Shown here piece after piece: positions 18,544 through 28,290 of a DNA stretch of 64,000 bases (positions within the stretch are counted from its first letter, which is position 1; every line of letters starts with the position of its first letter). This DNA is from Pseudomonas sp. BGI-2 (GTDB lineage Bacteria > Pseudomonadota > Gammaproteobacteria > Pseudomonadales > Pseudomonadaceae). Both the position numbers and the translations under genes were made by a program. The stretch covers positions 83,255 to 147,254 of the forward strand of contig NZ_SISB01000009.1 of assembly GCF_004310295.1 (NCBI RefSeq). Reading direction: 5' to 3'. The notes under the pieces were generated by a model that saw only the letters and a list, made by a program, of their open reading frames with translations, made no database searches and was not told where the DNA came from.

Positions 18544-19929
18544 ATGATGCTCGACGCCATTCGTTGGGACACCGATCTGATCCGCCGTTACGACCTGGCG
18601 GGGCCGCGTTACACCTCTTACCCGACTGCGGTGCAATTTGACGGACAAGTCGGCACGTTCGACCTGTTCCACGCCCTGCGCGACAGCCGCAAGGCCCTGC
18701 GCCCATTGTCGCTGTACGTGCACGTGCCGTTCTGCGCGAACATTTGCTACTACTGCGCCTGCAACAAAGTCATCACCAAGGACCGGGGCCGCGCCCTGCC
18801 CTACTTGCAGCGCCTTGAGCAGGAAATTCAGCTGATCGCCTGCCACCTCGACCCGACGCAAAAAGTCGAACAACTGCACTTCGGCGGCGGCACCCCGACC
18901 TTTCTCAGCCACGACGAACTGCGCCAGTTGATGGCTCAGTTGCGCAAGCACTTCAACCTGCTGGACGACGATTCCGGCGACTACGGCATCGAGATCGATC
19001 CTCGCGAAGCCGATTGGTCGACCATGGGCTTGCTCCGCGAGTTGGGCTTCAACCGGGTCAGCATTGGCCTGCAAGACCTCGATCCGGCAGTGCAACGGGC
19101 GGTCAATCGCCTGCAAAGCCTGGAAGAAACCCGCGCCGTGATCGACGCCGCCCGGACCCTGCAATTTCGCTCGATCAACATCGACCTGATCTACGGCCTG
19201 CCGAAGCAGACACCGGAAAACTTCGCCCGCACGGTCGACGAAGTCATCGCGCTGCAACCGGATCGGCTTTCGGTGTTCAACTACGCGCACCTGCCGGAAC
19301 GCTTCATGCCGCAACGGCGAATAAACAGCAACGAACTGCCGACGCCGGCGCAGAAACTGGAAATGCTCCAGCGCACCATCGAACAGCTGACCGCTGCCGG
19401 TTACCGCTACATCGGCATGGACCACTTCGCCCTGCCCGACGACGAGTTGGCGATTGCCCAGGAAGAATCGACCCTGCAGCGCAACTTTCAGGGCTACACC
19501 ACTCACGGTCATTGCGATTTGATCGGCTTGGGGGTGTCGGCAATCAGTCAGATCGGCGACCTCTACTGCCAGAACAATAGCGACCTGAACCAGTACCAGA
19601 ATGCCCTCGCCGTCGCGCAATTGGCGACCAGCCGCGGCCTGAAATGCAACGCCGACGACCGCGTGCGGCGGGCGGTGATTCAGCAGTTGATCTGTACGTT
19701 CACCCTGGAGTTCGCGGACATCGAACAGGCCTTCAACATCGATTTTCGCGGTTACTTCGGTGAACTGTGGCCTCAGCTACTGACCATGGCCGATGACGGA
19801 TTGATCAGCCTCGACAACGATCGGATCAGCGTACTGCCCGCCGGTCGCTTGTTGGTGCGCTCGGTGTGCATGGTGTTCGATGCCTATTTGCAACAGCACA
19901 ATCACCAGCGGTTTTCCCGGGTGATCTGA
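18544..19929 (+). CDS. hemN: Oxygen-independent coproporphyrinogen III oxidase
   Basis: Radical-SAM enzyme of 461 residues that makes protoporphyrinogen IX without oxygen, needed for haem synthesis during microaerobic growth. The [4Fe-4S] site is in HVPFCANICYYCACNKV (CxxxCxxC), with SAM-binding HFGGGTPTFL after it and GYTTHGHCDLIGLGVSAI further on. Full length matches the family (E. coli HemN 457). It is preceded by a perfect ANR box and followed by anr, the activator that should control it. Confidence 0.96.
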   Translation: MMLDAIRWDTDLIRRYDLAGPRYTSYPTAVQFDGQVGTFDLFHALRDSRKALRPLSLYVHVPFCANICYYCACNKVITKDRGRALPYLQRLEQEIQLIACHLDPTQKVEQLHFGGGTPTFLSHDELRQLMAQLRKHFNLLDDDSGDYGIEIDPREADWSTMGLLRELGFNRVSIGLQDLDPAVQRAVNRLQSLEETRAVIDAARTLQFRSINIDLIYGLPKQTPENFARTVDEVIALQPDRLSVFNYAHLPERFMPQRRINSNELPTPAQKLEMLQRTIEQLTAAGYRYIGMDHFALPDDELAIAQEESTLQRNFQGYTTHGHCDLIGLGVSAISQIGDLYCQNNSDLNQYQNALAVAQLATSRGLKCNADDRVRRAVIQQLICTFTLEFADIEQAFNIDFRGYFGELWPQLLTMADDGLISLDNDRISVLPAGRLLVRSVCMVFDAYLQQHNHQRFSRVI

Positions 19930-19940
19930 TGGCCGTGAAA

Positions 19941-19970
19941 CCTTGCACGAGTTCGGATGCAAGGTTATTG
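19941..19970 (+). terminator. Possible weak terminator after hemN
   Basis: CCTTGCA (19941-19947) pairs with TGCAAGG (19958-19964), followed by TTATT. The T tract is short. Confidence 0.4.
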
Positions 19971-20085
19971 GCCGCCGACCGCGGCCCTTTATCACCATGC
20001 GACAAAAACGGCACAAACTGGCCTGAATGTCCTCCCGTGAGTTACCCTTACGGCTTATGTGTGTTTTCCCACAAGGATTGAAGAA

Positions 20086-20820
20086 ATGTCCGAGCCAGTA
20101 AAGCTGCGCGCTCACAGTCAGGCCCATTGCAAGGATTGCAGCCTGGCCCCCCTCTGCTTGCCACTTTCTCTGAATCTGGAAGACATGGATGCGCTGGACG
20201 AGATCGTTAAACGTGGGCGTCCGCTGAAAAAAGGCGAGTTTCTGTTCCGCCAGGGCGACACCTTCGATTCCGTTTATGCAGTCCGCTCCGGCGCCCTCAA
20301 GACCTTCGGCCTTAGCGATGGCGGTGAAGAACAGCTCACCGGTTTCCACTTGCCGAGCGAACTGGTCGGCCTGTCGGGCATGGACACGGAAAAGCACCCG
20401 GTCTCGGCGCAAGCCCTGGAAACCACGTCGGTGTGCGAAATCCCCTTCGAACGCCTCGACGAACTGGCCCTGCAACTGCCGCAACTGCGCCGTCAGCTGA
20501 TGCGTGTCATGAGCCGCGAGATTCGCGACGATCAACAAATGATGTTGCTGCTGTCGAAGAAAACCGCCGACGAGCGCATCGCCACGTTTCTGGTCAACCT
20601 CTCGGCACGTTTCCGCGCCCGGGGTTTCTCGGCCAACCAGTTCCGCCTGAGCATGTCGCGCAACGAAATCGGCAATTACCTGGGCCTGGCGGTGGAAACC
20701 GTTTCCCGGGTGTTCACGCGCTTCCAGCAAAACGAGCTGATCGCCGCCGAAGGCAAGGAAATCCATATCCTCGACCCAATCCAGCTCTGCGCACTGGCCG
20801 GTGGCTCACTCGAAGGCTGA
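20086..20820 (+). CDS. anr: Anaerobic/oxygen-sensing regulator Anr (FNR family)
   Basis: A 244-residue CRP/FNR activator with an oxygen-labile [4Fe-4S] cluster. Ligand cysteines are at about 15, 18, 24 ([11 protein letters not shown]) and 118 (TTSVCEIPF). The effector fold spans 25-150. The recognition helix [17 protein letters not shown] has the E--SR pattern that reads TTGAT half-sites. The start [12 protein letters not shown] with AAGG upstream is preferred to an open extension of nine codons. It should control the ANR boxes found here before hemN, cco and ccoG. Confidence 0.97.
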   Translation: MSEPVKLRAHSQAHCKDCSLAPLCLPLSLNLEDMDALDEIVKRGRPLKKGEFLFRQGDTFDSVYAVRSGALKTFGLSDGGEEQLTGFHLPSELVGLSGMDTEKHPVSAQALETTSVCEIPFERLDELALQLPQLRRQLMRVMSREIRDDQQMMLLLSKKTADERIATFLVNLSARFRARGFSANQFRLSMSRNEIGNYLGLAVETVSRVFTRFQQNELIAAEGKEIHILDPIQLCALAGGSLEG

Positions 20821-20831
20821 CGGCAACAATT

Positions 20832-20866
20832 GCGGCTGAGCGAAACGGTTCAGCCGCCGTTATACT
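20832..20866 (+). promoter_or_regulatory. Hairpin after anr next to the apt -10 element
   Basis: GCGGCTGA (20832-20839) pairs with TCAGCCGC (20850-20857). TATACT at 20861-20866 is a good -10 for apt but no clear -35 was seen. The hairpin may end anr transcripts. Confidence 0.4.
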
Positions 20867-20899
20867 GCGACGTTTGCAGCCTGCCAGGACACTTCGACG

Positions 20900-21448
20900 A
20901 TGGTCTTCGACTCCTTCGACATCAAATCCCTGATCCGCCCCGTGATCGACTTCCCCAAGCCGGGCGTTATCTTTCGCGACATCACGCCGTTGTTCCAGTC
21001 GCCTACGGCCCTGCGCCTGGTGATGGACAGCTTCGCTCATCGTTATGTCGAAGCAGACTTTACGCATATCGGCGCGATGGATGCCCGTGGTTTCCTGATC
21101 GGCTCGGTCCTGGCCTATCAGCTGAACAAGCCGTTGGTGCTGTTCCGCAAGCAAGGCAAACTGCCAGCCGACGTGCTGGCCGAGGGCTATGCCACCGAAT
21201 ACGGCGAAGCCTTCCTCGAAGTGCACGCCGACAGCCTGTGCGAAGGTGACTCGGTGGTGATGTTTGATGATTTGATCGCCACCGGCGGTACGCTGATTGC
21301 GGCGGCGAACCTGATTCGGCGCATGGGCGCGCGGATTCATGAAGCGGCGGCGATTATTGATCTGCCGGAGCTGGGTGGGTCGCAGCGGCTGAAAGAGATG
21401 GGGATTCCGACTTTTTGCCTGACGCAGTTTGCATTGAGCGAGAAGTAA
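20900..21448 (+). CDS. apt: Adenine phosphoribosyltransferase
   Basis: Purine salvage: adenine + PRPP to AMP. It has 182 residues. The PRPP-binding loop [17 protein letters not shown] is present near residue 120, with the adenine-side motif FRDITPLF near 32. Full family length, cytoplasmic. It stands alone between anr and a REP element. Confidence 0.97.
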   Translation: MVFDSFDIKSLIRPVIDFPKPGVIFRDITPLFQSPTALRLVMDSFAHRYVEADFTHIGAMDARGFLIGSVLAYQLNKPLVLFRKQGKLPADVLAEGYATEYGEAFLEVHADSLCEGDSVVMFDDLIATGGTLIAAANLIRRMGARIHEAAAIIDLPELGGSQRLKEMGIPTFCLTQFALSEK

Positions 21449-21460
21449 GCGGCGTCCTCA

Positions 21461-21566
21461 CTGACGCCTTCGCGGGCAAGCCTCGCTCCTACAAGATTAG
21501 AGTTGTGTCGAAAATTCGGCCCTAACAGAAATTCGTAGGAGCGAGGCTTGCCCGCGAAAGCGTCAG
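21461..21566. repeat. REP doublet (GTAGGAGCGAGGCTTGCC family)
   Basis: Outer CTGACGC/GCGTCAG and inner CTTCGCGGGCAAGCCTCGCT arms flank a 40-base spacer between the convergent apt and acyl-CoA dehydrogenase genes. Confidence 0.87.
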
Positions 21567-21581
21567 CCGCCACACCCAGGA

Positions 21582-22730
21582 TTAAAGCCCCATCTGTTTA
21601 CTGATGATCTCGTTCATCACTTCCCGCGTCCCGCCACCAATCGACAGAATCCGGTTATCCCGATACAGCCGCTCCACCAGACTCTCGCGCATGTAACCGA
21701 GACCGCCGAGGATCTGCACCGCATCCGTCGTAATCCGGTCAGCCGTGTCGGTGGCGAAATTCTTGGCCATGGAAATCTCCTTGATCACGCTCTGCCCCGC
21801 CGCCATTTTCGCCGCCTGACGGTAAGTAAACTCCCGTGATACCTCCAATGCCGTGGCCATTTCCGCGAGGCGGTGTTTAAGCACCTGGAACTTGCCGATG
21901 GGTTTGCCAAAGGCTTCGCGCTGACGCGCCCATTTCAGGCTTTCCTCCAGCGCCAGCTGCGCCGTCATGTTGGCCATCAACGCCAGCGCCAGGCGTTCGC
22001 TCTGGAAGTTGCCCATGATGCAGGCGAAGCCCATGTTCTCGGCGCCGATCAGATTTCCCACAGGCACCCGGCAATCGTCGAAGAACAATTCGGCCGTGTC
22101 CGACGCCCACCAGCCCATTTTCTTCAACTGACGACCGACGGTGAAACCGGGCGTGCTCTTTTCGATCAGCAGCAGACTGATGCCTCCGAAACCCGGCTCG
22201 CCCGTGCGCACCGCAACGGTGTAGAAATCGGCGCGGACGCCACTGGTGATAAAGGTCTTACTGCCGCTGACCCTGTAAAAGTCGCCGTCACGCACAGCAC
22301 GGGTTTGCAGATTGGCCACATCGGAGCCGCCGCTGGGCTCGGTGACGGCCAGGGCGCTGATCTTCTCGCCGGCCAGCACTTGCGGGACGACACGATCACG
22401 GACTTCAGGCCTGGCCCATTTGAGAATCGGCGGCAGTCCGATGTCCAGTGAACCGAGGCCGGCCACCAGACCGCCGGAACCACAGCGCATCAGCTCTTCG
22501 CTGGCAGCGACCTTGGCGAAGAGATCACCTTCGTGGCTGCCGCCCAGGGATTCGGGATAGCCAATGCCCAAAATCCCCGCCATACCGGCCTTGAGATAGA
22601 GCTCGCGGGGAAAGCTTTCAGCTTCTTCCCACTGATCAATGTCCGGAAGAATCTCACGCTCGACGAAACGTCTGACGCTGTCGCGGACCAATTGGTGGCT
22701 GGGATCGAAGTATTCCTGAAAGGCAGGCAT
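21582..22730 (-). CDS. Acyl-CoA dehydrogenase
   Basis: FAD-dependent alpha,beta-dehydrogenation of an acyl-CoA, 382 residues. Family blocks are LAVTEPSGGSDVANLQTRA (FAD/substrate loop), GSKTFITSGVRADFYTVAV, KKMGWWASDTAELFFDDCRVP, QILGGLGYMRESLVERLYRD and the C-terminal GGGTREVMNEIISKQMGL. Chain-length preference cannot be set from sequence reading. As I recall, a gene of this family also follows recR in P. aeruginosa. Confidence 0.92.
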   Translation of the reverse strand: MPAFQEYFDPSHQLVRDSVRRFVEREILPDIDQWEEAESFPRELYLKAGMAGILGIGYPESLGGSHEGDLFAKVAASEELMRCGSGGLVAGLGSLDIGLPPILKWARPEVRDRVVPQVLAGEKISALAVTEPSGGSDVANLQTRAVRDGDFYRVSGSKTFITSGVRADFYTVAVRTGEPGFGGISLLLIEKSTPGFTVGRQLKKMGWWASDTAELFFDDCRVPVGNLIGAENMGFACIMGNFQSERLALALMANMTAQLALEESLKWARQREAFGKPIGKFQVLKHRLAEMATALEVSREFTYRQAAKMAAGQSVIKEISMAKNFATDTADRITTDAVQILGGLGYMRESLVERLYRDNRILSIGGGTREVMNEIISKQMGL

Positions 22731-22819
22731 CGGCGAGCTCCACTGAAGGTTCAGCGAAGTTAACCGAGCGCTTGCTTGGTTTTCAATAGAATTGTGTGAA
22801 TCAGATAGACCGAGGCGCG

Positions 22820-22891
22820 GCCTTCGCGGGCAAGCCTCGCTCCTACAGAAGGGCCGGTGACCCTGTAGGAGCGAGGCTTGCCCGCGAAGGC
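22820..22891. repeat. REP doublet (GTAGGAGCGAGGCTTGCC family)
   Basis: Nearly perfect 29-base inverted arms with a 14-base centre, between recR and the acyl-CoA dehydrogenase. Confidence 0.88.
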
Positions 22892-22911
22892 GTCAGTGCA
22901 GACACCACAAA

Positions 22912-23514
22912 TTACAAAGCGATCGGCTTACGCCCCGCAAACGAATGCGCCAATGTCCCGCCATCCACCAGTTCCAGCTCACCCCCCAACGGCACCCCGT
23001 GGGCGATACGCGAAGCAACCAGGCCTTTATTGCTCAGCAACTGGGCGATGTAATGCGCCGTCGCCTCACCTTCCACGGTCGGGTTGGTGGCCAGGATGAC
23101 TTCAGTAAATGTGCCTGCCTCTTCGATCCGCGCCAGGAGCTGCGGAATACCGATGGCCTCCGGCCCCAGCCCGTCGAGCGGCGAGAGATGTCCCTTGAGC
23201 ACAAAGTAGCGACCCCGGAAACCGGTCTGCTCCACGGCGTACACATCCATCGGACCTTCCACCACGCAGAGCAAGGTGTCATCACGACGAGTATCGGAAC
23301 ATTGCGGGCAGAGGTCGTCTTCGGTCAGCGTGCGGCATAACCGGCAATGGCCCACCCCTTCCATCGCCTGGCTCAGTGCCGACGCCAGTCGCGAACCACC
23401 GCTGCGATCACGCTCAAGCAGTTGCAGCGCCATGCGCTGAGCAGTTTTCTGACCGACACCCGGCAAAATTCGCAGGGCATCGATCAGTTGGCGAATCAAA
23501 GGGCTGAAGCTCAT
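22912..23514 (-). CDS. recR: Recombination mediator RecR
   Basis: A 200-residue subunit of the RecFOR pathway that loads RecA on gapped DNA. An N-terminal HhH ([17 protein letters not shown]) is followed by a Cys4 zinc finger ([18 protein letters not shown]) and a Toprim domain ([18 protein letters not shown] ... [17 protein letters not shown]). It is full length and lies downstream of dnaX-ybaB, as in many bacteria, but here separated from ybaB by an oxidoreductase gene. Confidence 0.97.
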   Translation of the reverse strand: MSFSPLIRQLIDALRILPGVGQKTAQRMALQLLERDRSGGSRLASALSQAMEGVGHCRLCRTLTEDDLCPQCSDTRRDDTLLCVVEGPMDVYAVEQTGFRGRYFVLKGHLSPLDGLGPEAIGIPQLLARIEEAGTFTEVILATNPTVEGEATAHYIAQLLSNKGLVASRIAHGVPLGGELELVDGGTLAHSFAGRKPIAL

Positions 23515-23579
23515 GGGGAAACGTCCGACAAAACAACGAGACGCGGTTTATACCCGCGCCTCGGATTAGCGTCAATTAT

Positions 23580-24614
23580 TCAGTCCTGAGCGACCCGAAC
23601 CACCAGTTTGCCAAAGTTGCGTCCTTCCAGCAGACCGATGAAGGCCTCGGGTGCATTTTCAAGGCCATCGACCAAGTCTTCGCGGAACTTGACCTTGCCG
23701 TCTCGCACCCACGGCGCCATGGCGCTGACGAACTCCGGCTGACGATCACCGTAGTCGTCGAACACGATAAAGCCCTGGATTCGTACGCGCTTGGTCAGCA
23801 ACGTGCGCTGCAATTGCGGCAGGCGATCCGGGCCGGTCGGGGCTTCGTGGGCGTTGTAGGAAGCGATGAGGCCGCACAGTGGAATCCGCGCCTTGGCATT
23901 GAGCAGCGGCACCACCGCGTCGAACACCTTGCCGCCGACGTTTTCGTAGTAAATATCGATGCCCTCGGAGCACGCCTGCGCCAGTTCATCGGCGAAGCTC
24001 GGGCTCTTGTGGTCGACGCAGGCATCGAATCCCAATTCCTCCACCACGTAGCGGCATTTTTCCGCGCCGCCCGCCACGCCAACCACGCGCAGGCCTTTGA
24101 TCTTCGCCACCTGGCCGACCACCGAGCCCACTGCGCCCGAGGCGGCCGCGACCACCAGGGTTTCGCCAGCGTTGGGCTGGCCGATATCCATCAGGCCCAT
24201 GTACGCGGTCATGCCCGGCATGCCCAGCACACCCAGGGCCATTGATGGGGTCGGCAAACCGCTCGGCACCGGAATGATGTTGCGGCCATCGCTGATGCTG
24301 TGGCTCTGCCAACCGGTGGCGCCCACCACTACGTCGCCTTCGTGGAACTTCGGATTCAGCGAGCGCTCGACGCGGCTGACAGCGCCACCGGTCATCACCT
24401 CGCCGATTTCTACCGGCGCGGCGTAGGACGGCGCGTCACTCATGCGACCGCGCATGTAGGGGTCCAGCGACAGGTATTGAGTCTTGAGCAGGACCTGGCC
24501 GTCGGCCAGGTCTGGCAACGCGACCCGCTCCAGGCGGAAATTCTCCGGCGTCGGCGCACCTGTAGGGCGGGACGCCAGGACGATACGTTGGTTGAGGGTC
24601 AATGCGTCTGGCAT
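23580..24614 (-). CDS. NADP-dependent medium-chain oxidoreductase (PTGR/CurA-like)
   Basis: A 344-residue MDR-superfamily reductase without zinc ligands. The N-terminus SLDPYMRGRMSD is typical of the leukotriene B4 12-hydroxydehydrogenase/CurA group. The nucleotide-binding stretch is VAAASGAVGSVVGQVAKIKG and the substrate loop is DIYYENVGGKVFDAVVPLLN. It probably reduces alpha,beta-unsaturated carbonyls. It lies between ybaB and recR but is cut off from ybaB by a terminator and a REP element. Confidence 0.88.
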   Translation of the reverse strand: MPDALTLNQRIVLASRPTGAPTPENFRLERVALPDLADGQVLLKTQYLSLDPYMRGRMSDAPSYAAPVEIGEVMTGGAVSRVERSLNPKFHEGDVVVGATGWQSHSISDGRNIIPVPSGLPTPSMALGVLGMPGMTAYMGLMDIGQPNAGETLVVAAASGAVGSVVGQVAKIKGLRVVGVAGGAEKCRYVVEELGFDACVDHKSPSFADELAQACSEGIDIYYENVGGKVFDAVVPLLNAKARIPLCGLIASYNAHEAPTGPDRLPQLQRTLLTKRVRIQGFIVFDDYGDRQPEFVSAMAPWVRDGKVKFREDLVDGLENAPEAFIGLLEGRNFGKLVVRVAQD

Positions 24615-24713
24615 GTGAGCGTCTCCTTTGATCGATGAATTCGGCGGTATAGGGGAGCAGACCTTTGTGGTGGCAGGGCGTTCGATGTTTCGTCAGTTGT
24701 GCCGAGGTGAATT

Positions 24714-24782
24714 CTTCGCGGGCAAGCCTCGCTCCTACAGGAGTTCGCGATCCCATGTATGAGCGAGGCTTGCCCGCGAAGG
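24714..24782. repeat. REP doublet (GTAGGAGCGAGGCTTGCC family)
   Basis: Inverted arms CTTCGCGGGCAAGCCTCGCT and complement with a 19-base centre; one arm reads TATGAGCG instead of TAGGAGCG. It lies upstream of the oxidoreductase gene. Confidence 0.85.
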
Positions 24783-24818
24783 CTGCCTAACGGGCACCGT
24801 GTTTCCAACTGGCAGAAA

Positions 24819-24853
24819 CAAAAATGCCAGGCGCGATGCCTGGCATTTTTTTG
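24819..24853 (-). terminator. Terminator of the dnaX-ybaB operon
   Basis: TGCCAGGC / GCCTGGCA stem (24825-24845) with A and T runs on both sides, so it can act on either strand. It follows the ybaB stop on the minus strand by 27 bases. Confidence 0.85.
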
Positions 24854-24879
24854 TAGCTCATTCGATACGCTTTGGCGAA

Positions 24880-25218
24880 TCAGAACGGCAGTTTCATACC
24901 CGGCGGCAGTTGCATGCCAGCGGTCATGTTGCCCATCTTGTCCTGGCTGTTGGCTTCGATCTTGCGCACGGCGTCGTTGACGGCGGCAGCGAACACCGCT
25001 TCCAGCATCTCTTTGTCGTCTTCGCTCAGGCCTTCAACCAGGCTTGGGTCGATGGTCACGCGCTTGACGTCGTGACGACCGGTCATCACCACGGTGACCA
25101 TATCGCCGCCGGCTTTACCGGTGACTTCGGCGTTGGCCAGTTCTTCCTGCATCTTGGCCATTTTTTCCTGCATCTGCTGCGCCTGCTTCATCAGGCCGGC
25201 CATGCCACCTTTCATCAT
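24880..25218 (-). CDS. ybaB: YbaB/EbfC nucleoid-associated protein
   Basis: A 112-residue DNA-binding protein. The start [20 protein letters not shown] at 25218 is chosen because GAGGTG stands eight bases upstream; the longer frame starts at that GTG. The helical N-terminus, then [20 protein letters not shown] and [19 protein letters not shown] are typical. It is 67 bases downstream of dnaX and surely in one operon with it. Confidence 0.95.
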   Translation of the reverse strand: MMKGGMAGLMKQAQQMQEKMAKMQEELANAEVTGKAGGDMVTVVMTGRHDVKRVTIDPSLVEGLSEDDKEMLEAVFAAAVNDAVRKIEANSQDKMGNMTAGMQLPPGMKLPF

Positions 25219-25285
25219 GGGAATCACCTCAAAAGTACTTGGATTTAAACAGCGCCCGGCCCTTGAGGCCGAACGCCTTCAGTTA

Positions 25286-27373
25286 TTAGCCCTGACTGAC
25301 CAGGGCTTCGACAGGTTCAATAGTATCGTTACGGACCACCGCACCGAACTGCTGCATCATTTGCTGGATGAACGGATCACCGTGGATTGACTCCTCGGCC
25401 TCGCGCTGACGGTTGACGCGGCGCCGAGACGCGGCCTGGGCCGGGGTTTCCTGCTCAGGCTTGATCAGCTCCATGGTCAGGGTCAGCGTACGCCCGTGAA
25501 ACTGGTTCAAAGCATCGTTGAGACGACGTTGCTGGGTCGCATTGAACAAGGCGCTGTGGGCCGGGTCCAGGTGCAACAGCCAGTTGTCGCCATCGACAGC
25601 GATCAGGGTGCAGTTGGCGGCGATGCTGCCGGTCATGCCCGAGATCGGCAATTTCGGGAACAGCTCCAGCCATTGCAGGGCCAGACCGGTGGCGGGCATG
25701 GCGGCCGGCTCAGGCTCGGGTTCCGGCGCGGGTTCGGCGGCGTGTTCGCTGGCCAGTTCATCGAGGTAGCTGTAAGCCGAATCCATGTCCGGCTCGATGT
25801 AATCTTCGTCCAGCGGCGGCTCGTCATCCAGGTCCACGCCCGGCGTGGCGGCGTCGACGTCGGCCACCGACGGCTCCGGGATCGGCGCCGCGGCCCACTC
25901 CGGCGCGTCCGGCACCACGCTGTCAGGCGTCGGCAACGGCATGGGCGGCAGATCGGGTTGTTCGCTGGCGGTTTCCAGAACCGGCTCGACGGCGGGTTGC
26001 TGGACGGGCTCCGGCTCGACCGGGTCATTCCACGGCAAGTCGACCACCGCTTCGACCGCGACAGGCTCAACCACAGGCTCGGCCATGACAACGGGCGCAA
26101 CCGGTTCAGGCTCTGGAGCAGGAACCGCCGCAGCGACGGGTTCAGGCACAGGCGCAGGGGCAACGGGGGCAACTGCCGCAGCGACTACCGGCGCCACAAC
26201 CGGTGCGGCAGCCACTGAATTTGCGGAATCAACTGTGGCCTGGCTGATCCCCACTGGCTTTAGCGGTTGCCTCGGGGCGTCCGCGGTGTCCGCCGGTCGG
26301 AACGCGAGCATTCGCAGCAAGACCATTTCGAAGCCACCACGGGGGTCCGGCGCCAGCGGCAAGTCGCGGCGGCCGATCAGGCCCATCTGGTAATAGAACT
26401 GCACATCTTCGGCCGGCAGTGCCTGGGCCAGTGCCAGCACCCGATCGCGGTCGCCGTGACCGTTGTCGACGCCTTCAGGCAACGCCTGGGCGATGGCGAC
26501 ACGGTGCAGCACGTTGAGAATTTCCGAGAGCACGCCGTTCCAGTCCGGGCCTTGTTCGGCCAGATGGCGGACGGCTTCGAGCAAGGCCTTGGCGTCGCCT
26601 TCGATCAACGAGTGCAGAACGTCGTAGACCTGACCATGGTCGAGTGTGCCGAGCATCGCCCGCACGTCGGCGGCCATGACCTTGCCTTCACCGAAGGCGA
26701 TGGCCTGGTCGGTCAGGCTCATGGCGTCACGCATCGAGCCGTCGGCGGCGCGGCCCAGCAGCCACAGTGCATCGTCTTCGAACGGCACGTTCTCGACGCC
26801 CAGCACGTGGGTCAAATGCTCGACCACGCGTTCCGGGGTCATGTTCTTCAGGGAGAACTGCAAGCAACGCGAAAGAATGGTTGCAGGAAGTTTCTGCGGG
26901 TCGGTCGTCGCCAGGATGAACTTGACGTAGGGCGGCGGTTCTTCAAGGGTTTTCAACAGCGCATTGAAGGAATGGCTGGAGAGCATGTGCACTTCGTCGA
27001 TCAGGTAGACCTTGAAGCGCCCGCGGCTCGGCGCGTATTGCACGTTATCGAGCAGCTCACGGGTGTCTTCGACCTTGGTCCGGCTCGCGGCGTCGATCTC
27101 GATCAGGTCGACAAAGCGGCCTTCATCGATCTCGCGGCACACCGAACACTCGCCGCAGGGCGTCGAAGTGATACCTGTTTCACAGTTCAGGCATTTGGCG
27201 ATGATGCGCGCGATGGTGGTCTTGCCGACCCCGCGCGTACCGGTGAACAGGTACGCGTGGTGCAGCCGCTGGCTGTCCAAGGCATTGATCAGAGCCTTGA
27301 GCACATGGGTCTGGCCGACCATTTCGCGGAACGAGCGCGGACGCCATTTACGTGCAAGAACCTGATAACTCAT
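25286..27373 (-). CDS. dnaX: DNA polymerase III subunits gamma/tau
   Basis: Clamp-loader ATPase and replisome organiser of 695 residues. The start MSYQVLARKWRPRSFREMVGQ at 27373 is the conserved N-terminus; the frame is open another 124 codons upstream. Walker A GTRGVGKT is at 45-52, zinc cysteines at 64, 73, 76 and 79, and a DEVH Walker B in YLIDEVHMLS. The middle holds a long Ala/Pro/Val/Glu-rich linker (about 395-560) ahead of the tau C-terminal domain that binds the polymerase core. No frameshift site was identified by eye. Confidence 0.96.
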   Translation of the reverse strand: MSYQVLARKWRPRSFREMVGQTHVLKALINALDSQRLHHAYLFTGTRGVGKTTIARIIAKCLNCETGITSTPCGECSVCREIDEGRFVDLIEIDAASRTKVEDTRELLDNVQYAPSRGRFKVYLIDEVHMLSSHSFNALLKTLEEPPPYVKFILATTDPQKLPATILSRCLQFSLKNMTPERVVEHLTHVLGVENVPFEDDALWLLGRAADGSMRDAMSLTDQAIAFGEGKVMAADVRAMLGTLDHGQVYDVLHSLIEGDAKALLEAVRHLAEQGPDWNGVLSEILNVLHRVAIAQALPEGVDNGHGDRDRVLALAQALPAEDVQFYYQMGLIGRRDLPLAPDPRGGFEMVLLRMLAFRPADTADAPRQPLKPVGISQATVDSANSVAAAPVVAPVVAAAVAPVAPAPVPEPVAAAVPAPEPEPVAPVVMAEPVVEPVAVEAVVDLPWNDPVEPEPVQQPAVEPVLETASEQPDLPPMPLPTPDSVVPDAPEWAAAPIPEPSVADVDAATPGVDLDDEPPLDEDYIEPDMDSAYSYLDELASEHAAEPAPEPEPEPAAMPATGLALQWLELFPKLPISGMTGSIAANCTLIAVDGDNWLLHLDPAHSALFNATQQRRLNDALNQFHGRTLTLTMELIKPEQETPAQAASRRRVNRQREAEESIHGDPFIQQMMQQFGAVVRNDTIEPVEALVSQG

Positions 27374-27518
27374 CGAAAACCGTCGCAACGAAGGAACAGA
27401 AGCGGCTAATGCTAGCGGAGCAAGGCCAAAATTGCATCCGGCGCGCTCGTCTAATCTGGCTGAGATGCACTTTGCGGGGCTTTTAATCGGCTCAGGTTTG
27501 CGATGTACCGGAGCGTTT

Positions 27519-28270
27519 ATGCGTTTTGCCTCGGGGGCACCGCTGTGGATAAGCCTGGACGTCGCCGCCGCCGAAGCGCCGCTGCGTTTCGTGGTGCCCG
27601 ACAGTTGGGCGATGCCGATGGTGCAGCTGGAGCGCGGGCAAGTGACCCAAGGCATCCTGTTCGACGTGATGCTGAGCCTCGCGACCCAGGTCGGCGTGCC
27701 GGCCGAATTCCATGTACTGCCGCGGGCCCGGGTGCAAAACGCCATGGAACACGGCGAGGTCGATGTCCGCTGCTATGCCGCGCAGTCCTGGTTGCCGAAT
27801 CAGTCCGGAGACTACATCTGGAGCATTCCGCTGTGGTTTCAGCGCGACATGCTGATCAGCCGGCAAGATCCGCAGCCCTCGGTGGTGCCTGCGAGCTTGT
27901 CGCGACAACCCATCGGTACCGTGCTCGGTTACTCCTACCAACGCTGCAACCGCTGTTCGATGCCGACCGACTGCACCGCGAAGACGCGCGCAACCAGGAA
28001 CAGGTGCTGGAAAAACTCCACGCGGGGCGCTATCGCTATGCCGTGAGTAACCAATGGACACTGGACTGGTTCAATCAACGCCTGTTGCCCGGCCAGCAAC
28101 TCAAAGGCGTGGCGGTGTTGCAGGAACAAATTGTGGGGTGCTACGTGCGCAACGACCCCAAGGTGCCGGTGCAACGTATATTGCGCACGTTGCTGCGGAT
28201 GAAAATGTCGGGGGAGATTGATGACATTATCCGGCTCTATATTGGAAACGAACCCGAAGCCAACCCATAA
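27519..28270 (+). pseudogene. Frameshifted periplasmic substrate-binding-like protein (SBP_bac_3 type)
   Basis: Reads as one protein of about 250 residues only if frames are joined. MRFASGAPLWISLDVAAAEAPLRFVVPDSWAMPM to GTVLGYSY lies in one frame up to 27938. From 27938-27941 the protein continues in the frame starting one base earlier (TLQPLFDADRLHREDARNQEQVLEKL to the stop at 28270). One missing C in TACCAACG would explain this. GGAG stands five bases before the ATG at 27519. An overlapping frame from 27503 gives another possible signal peptide. The family fold is that of amino-acid-binding proteins; the ligand is unknown. It diverges from dnaX. Confidence 0.7.
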
Positions 28271-28290
28271 CCTGTGGTGATCACAAGACT

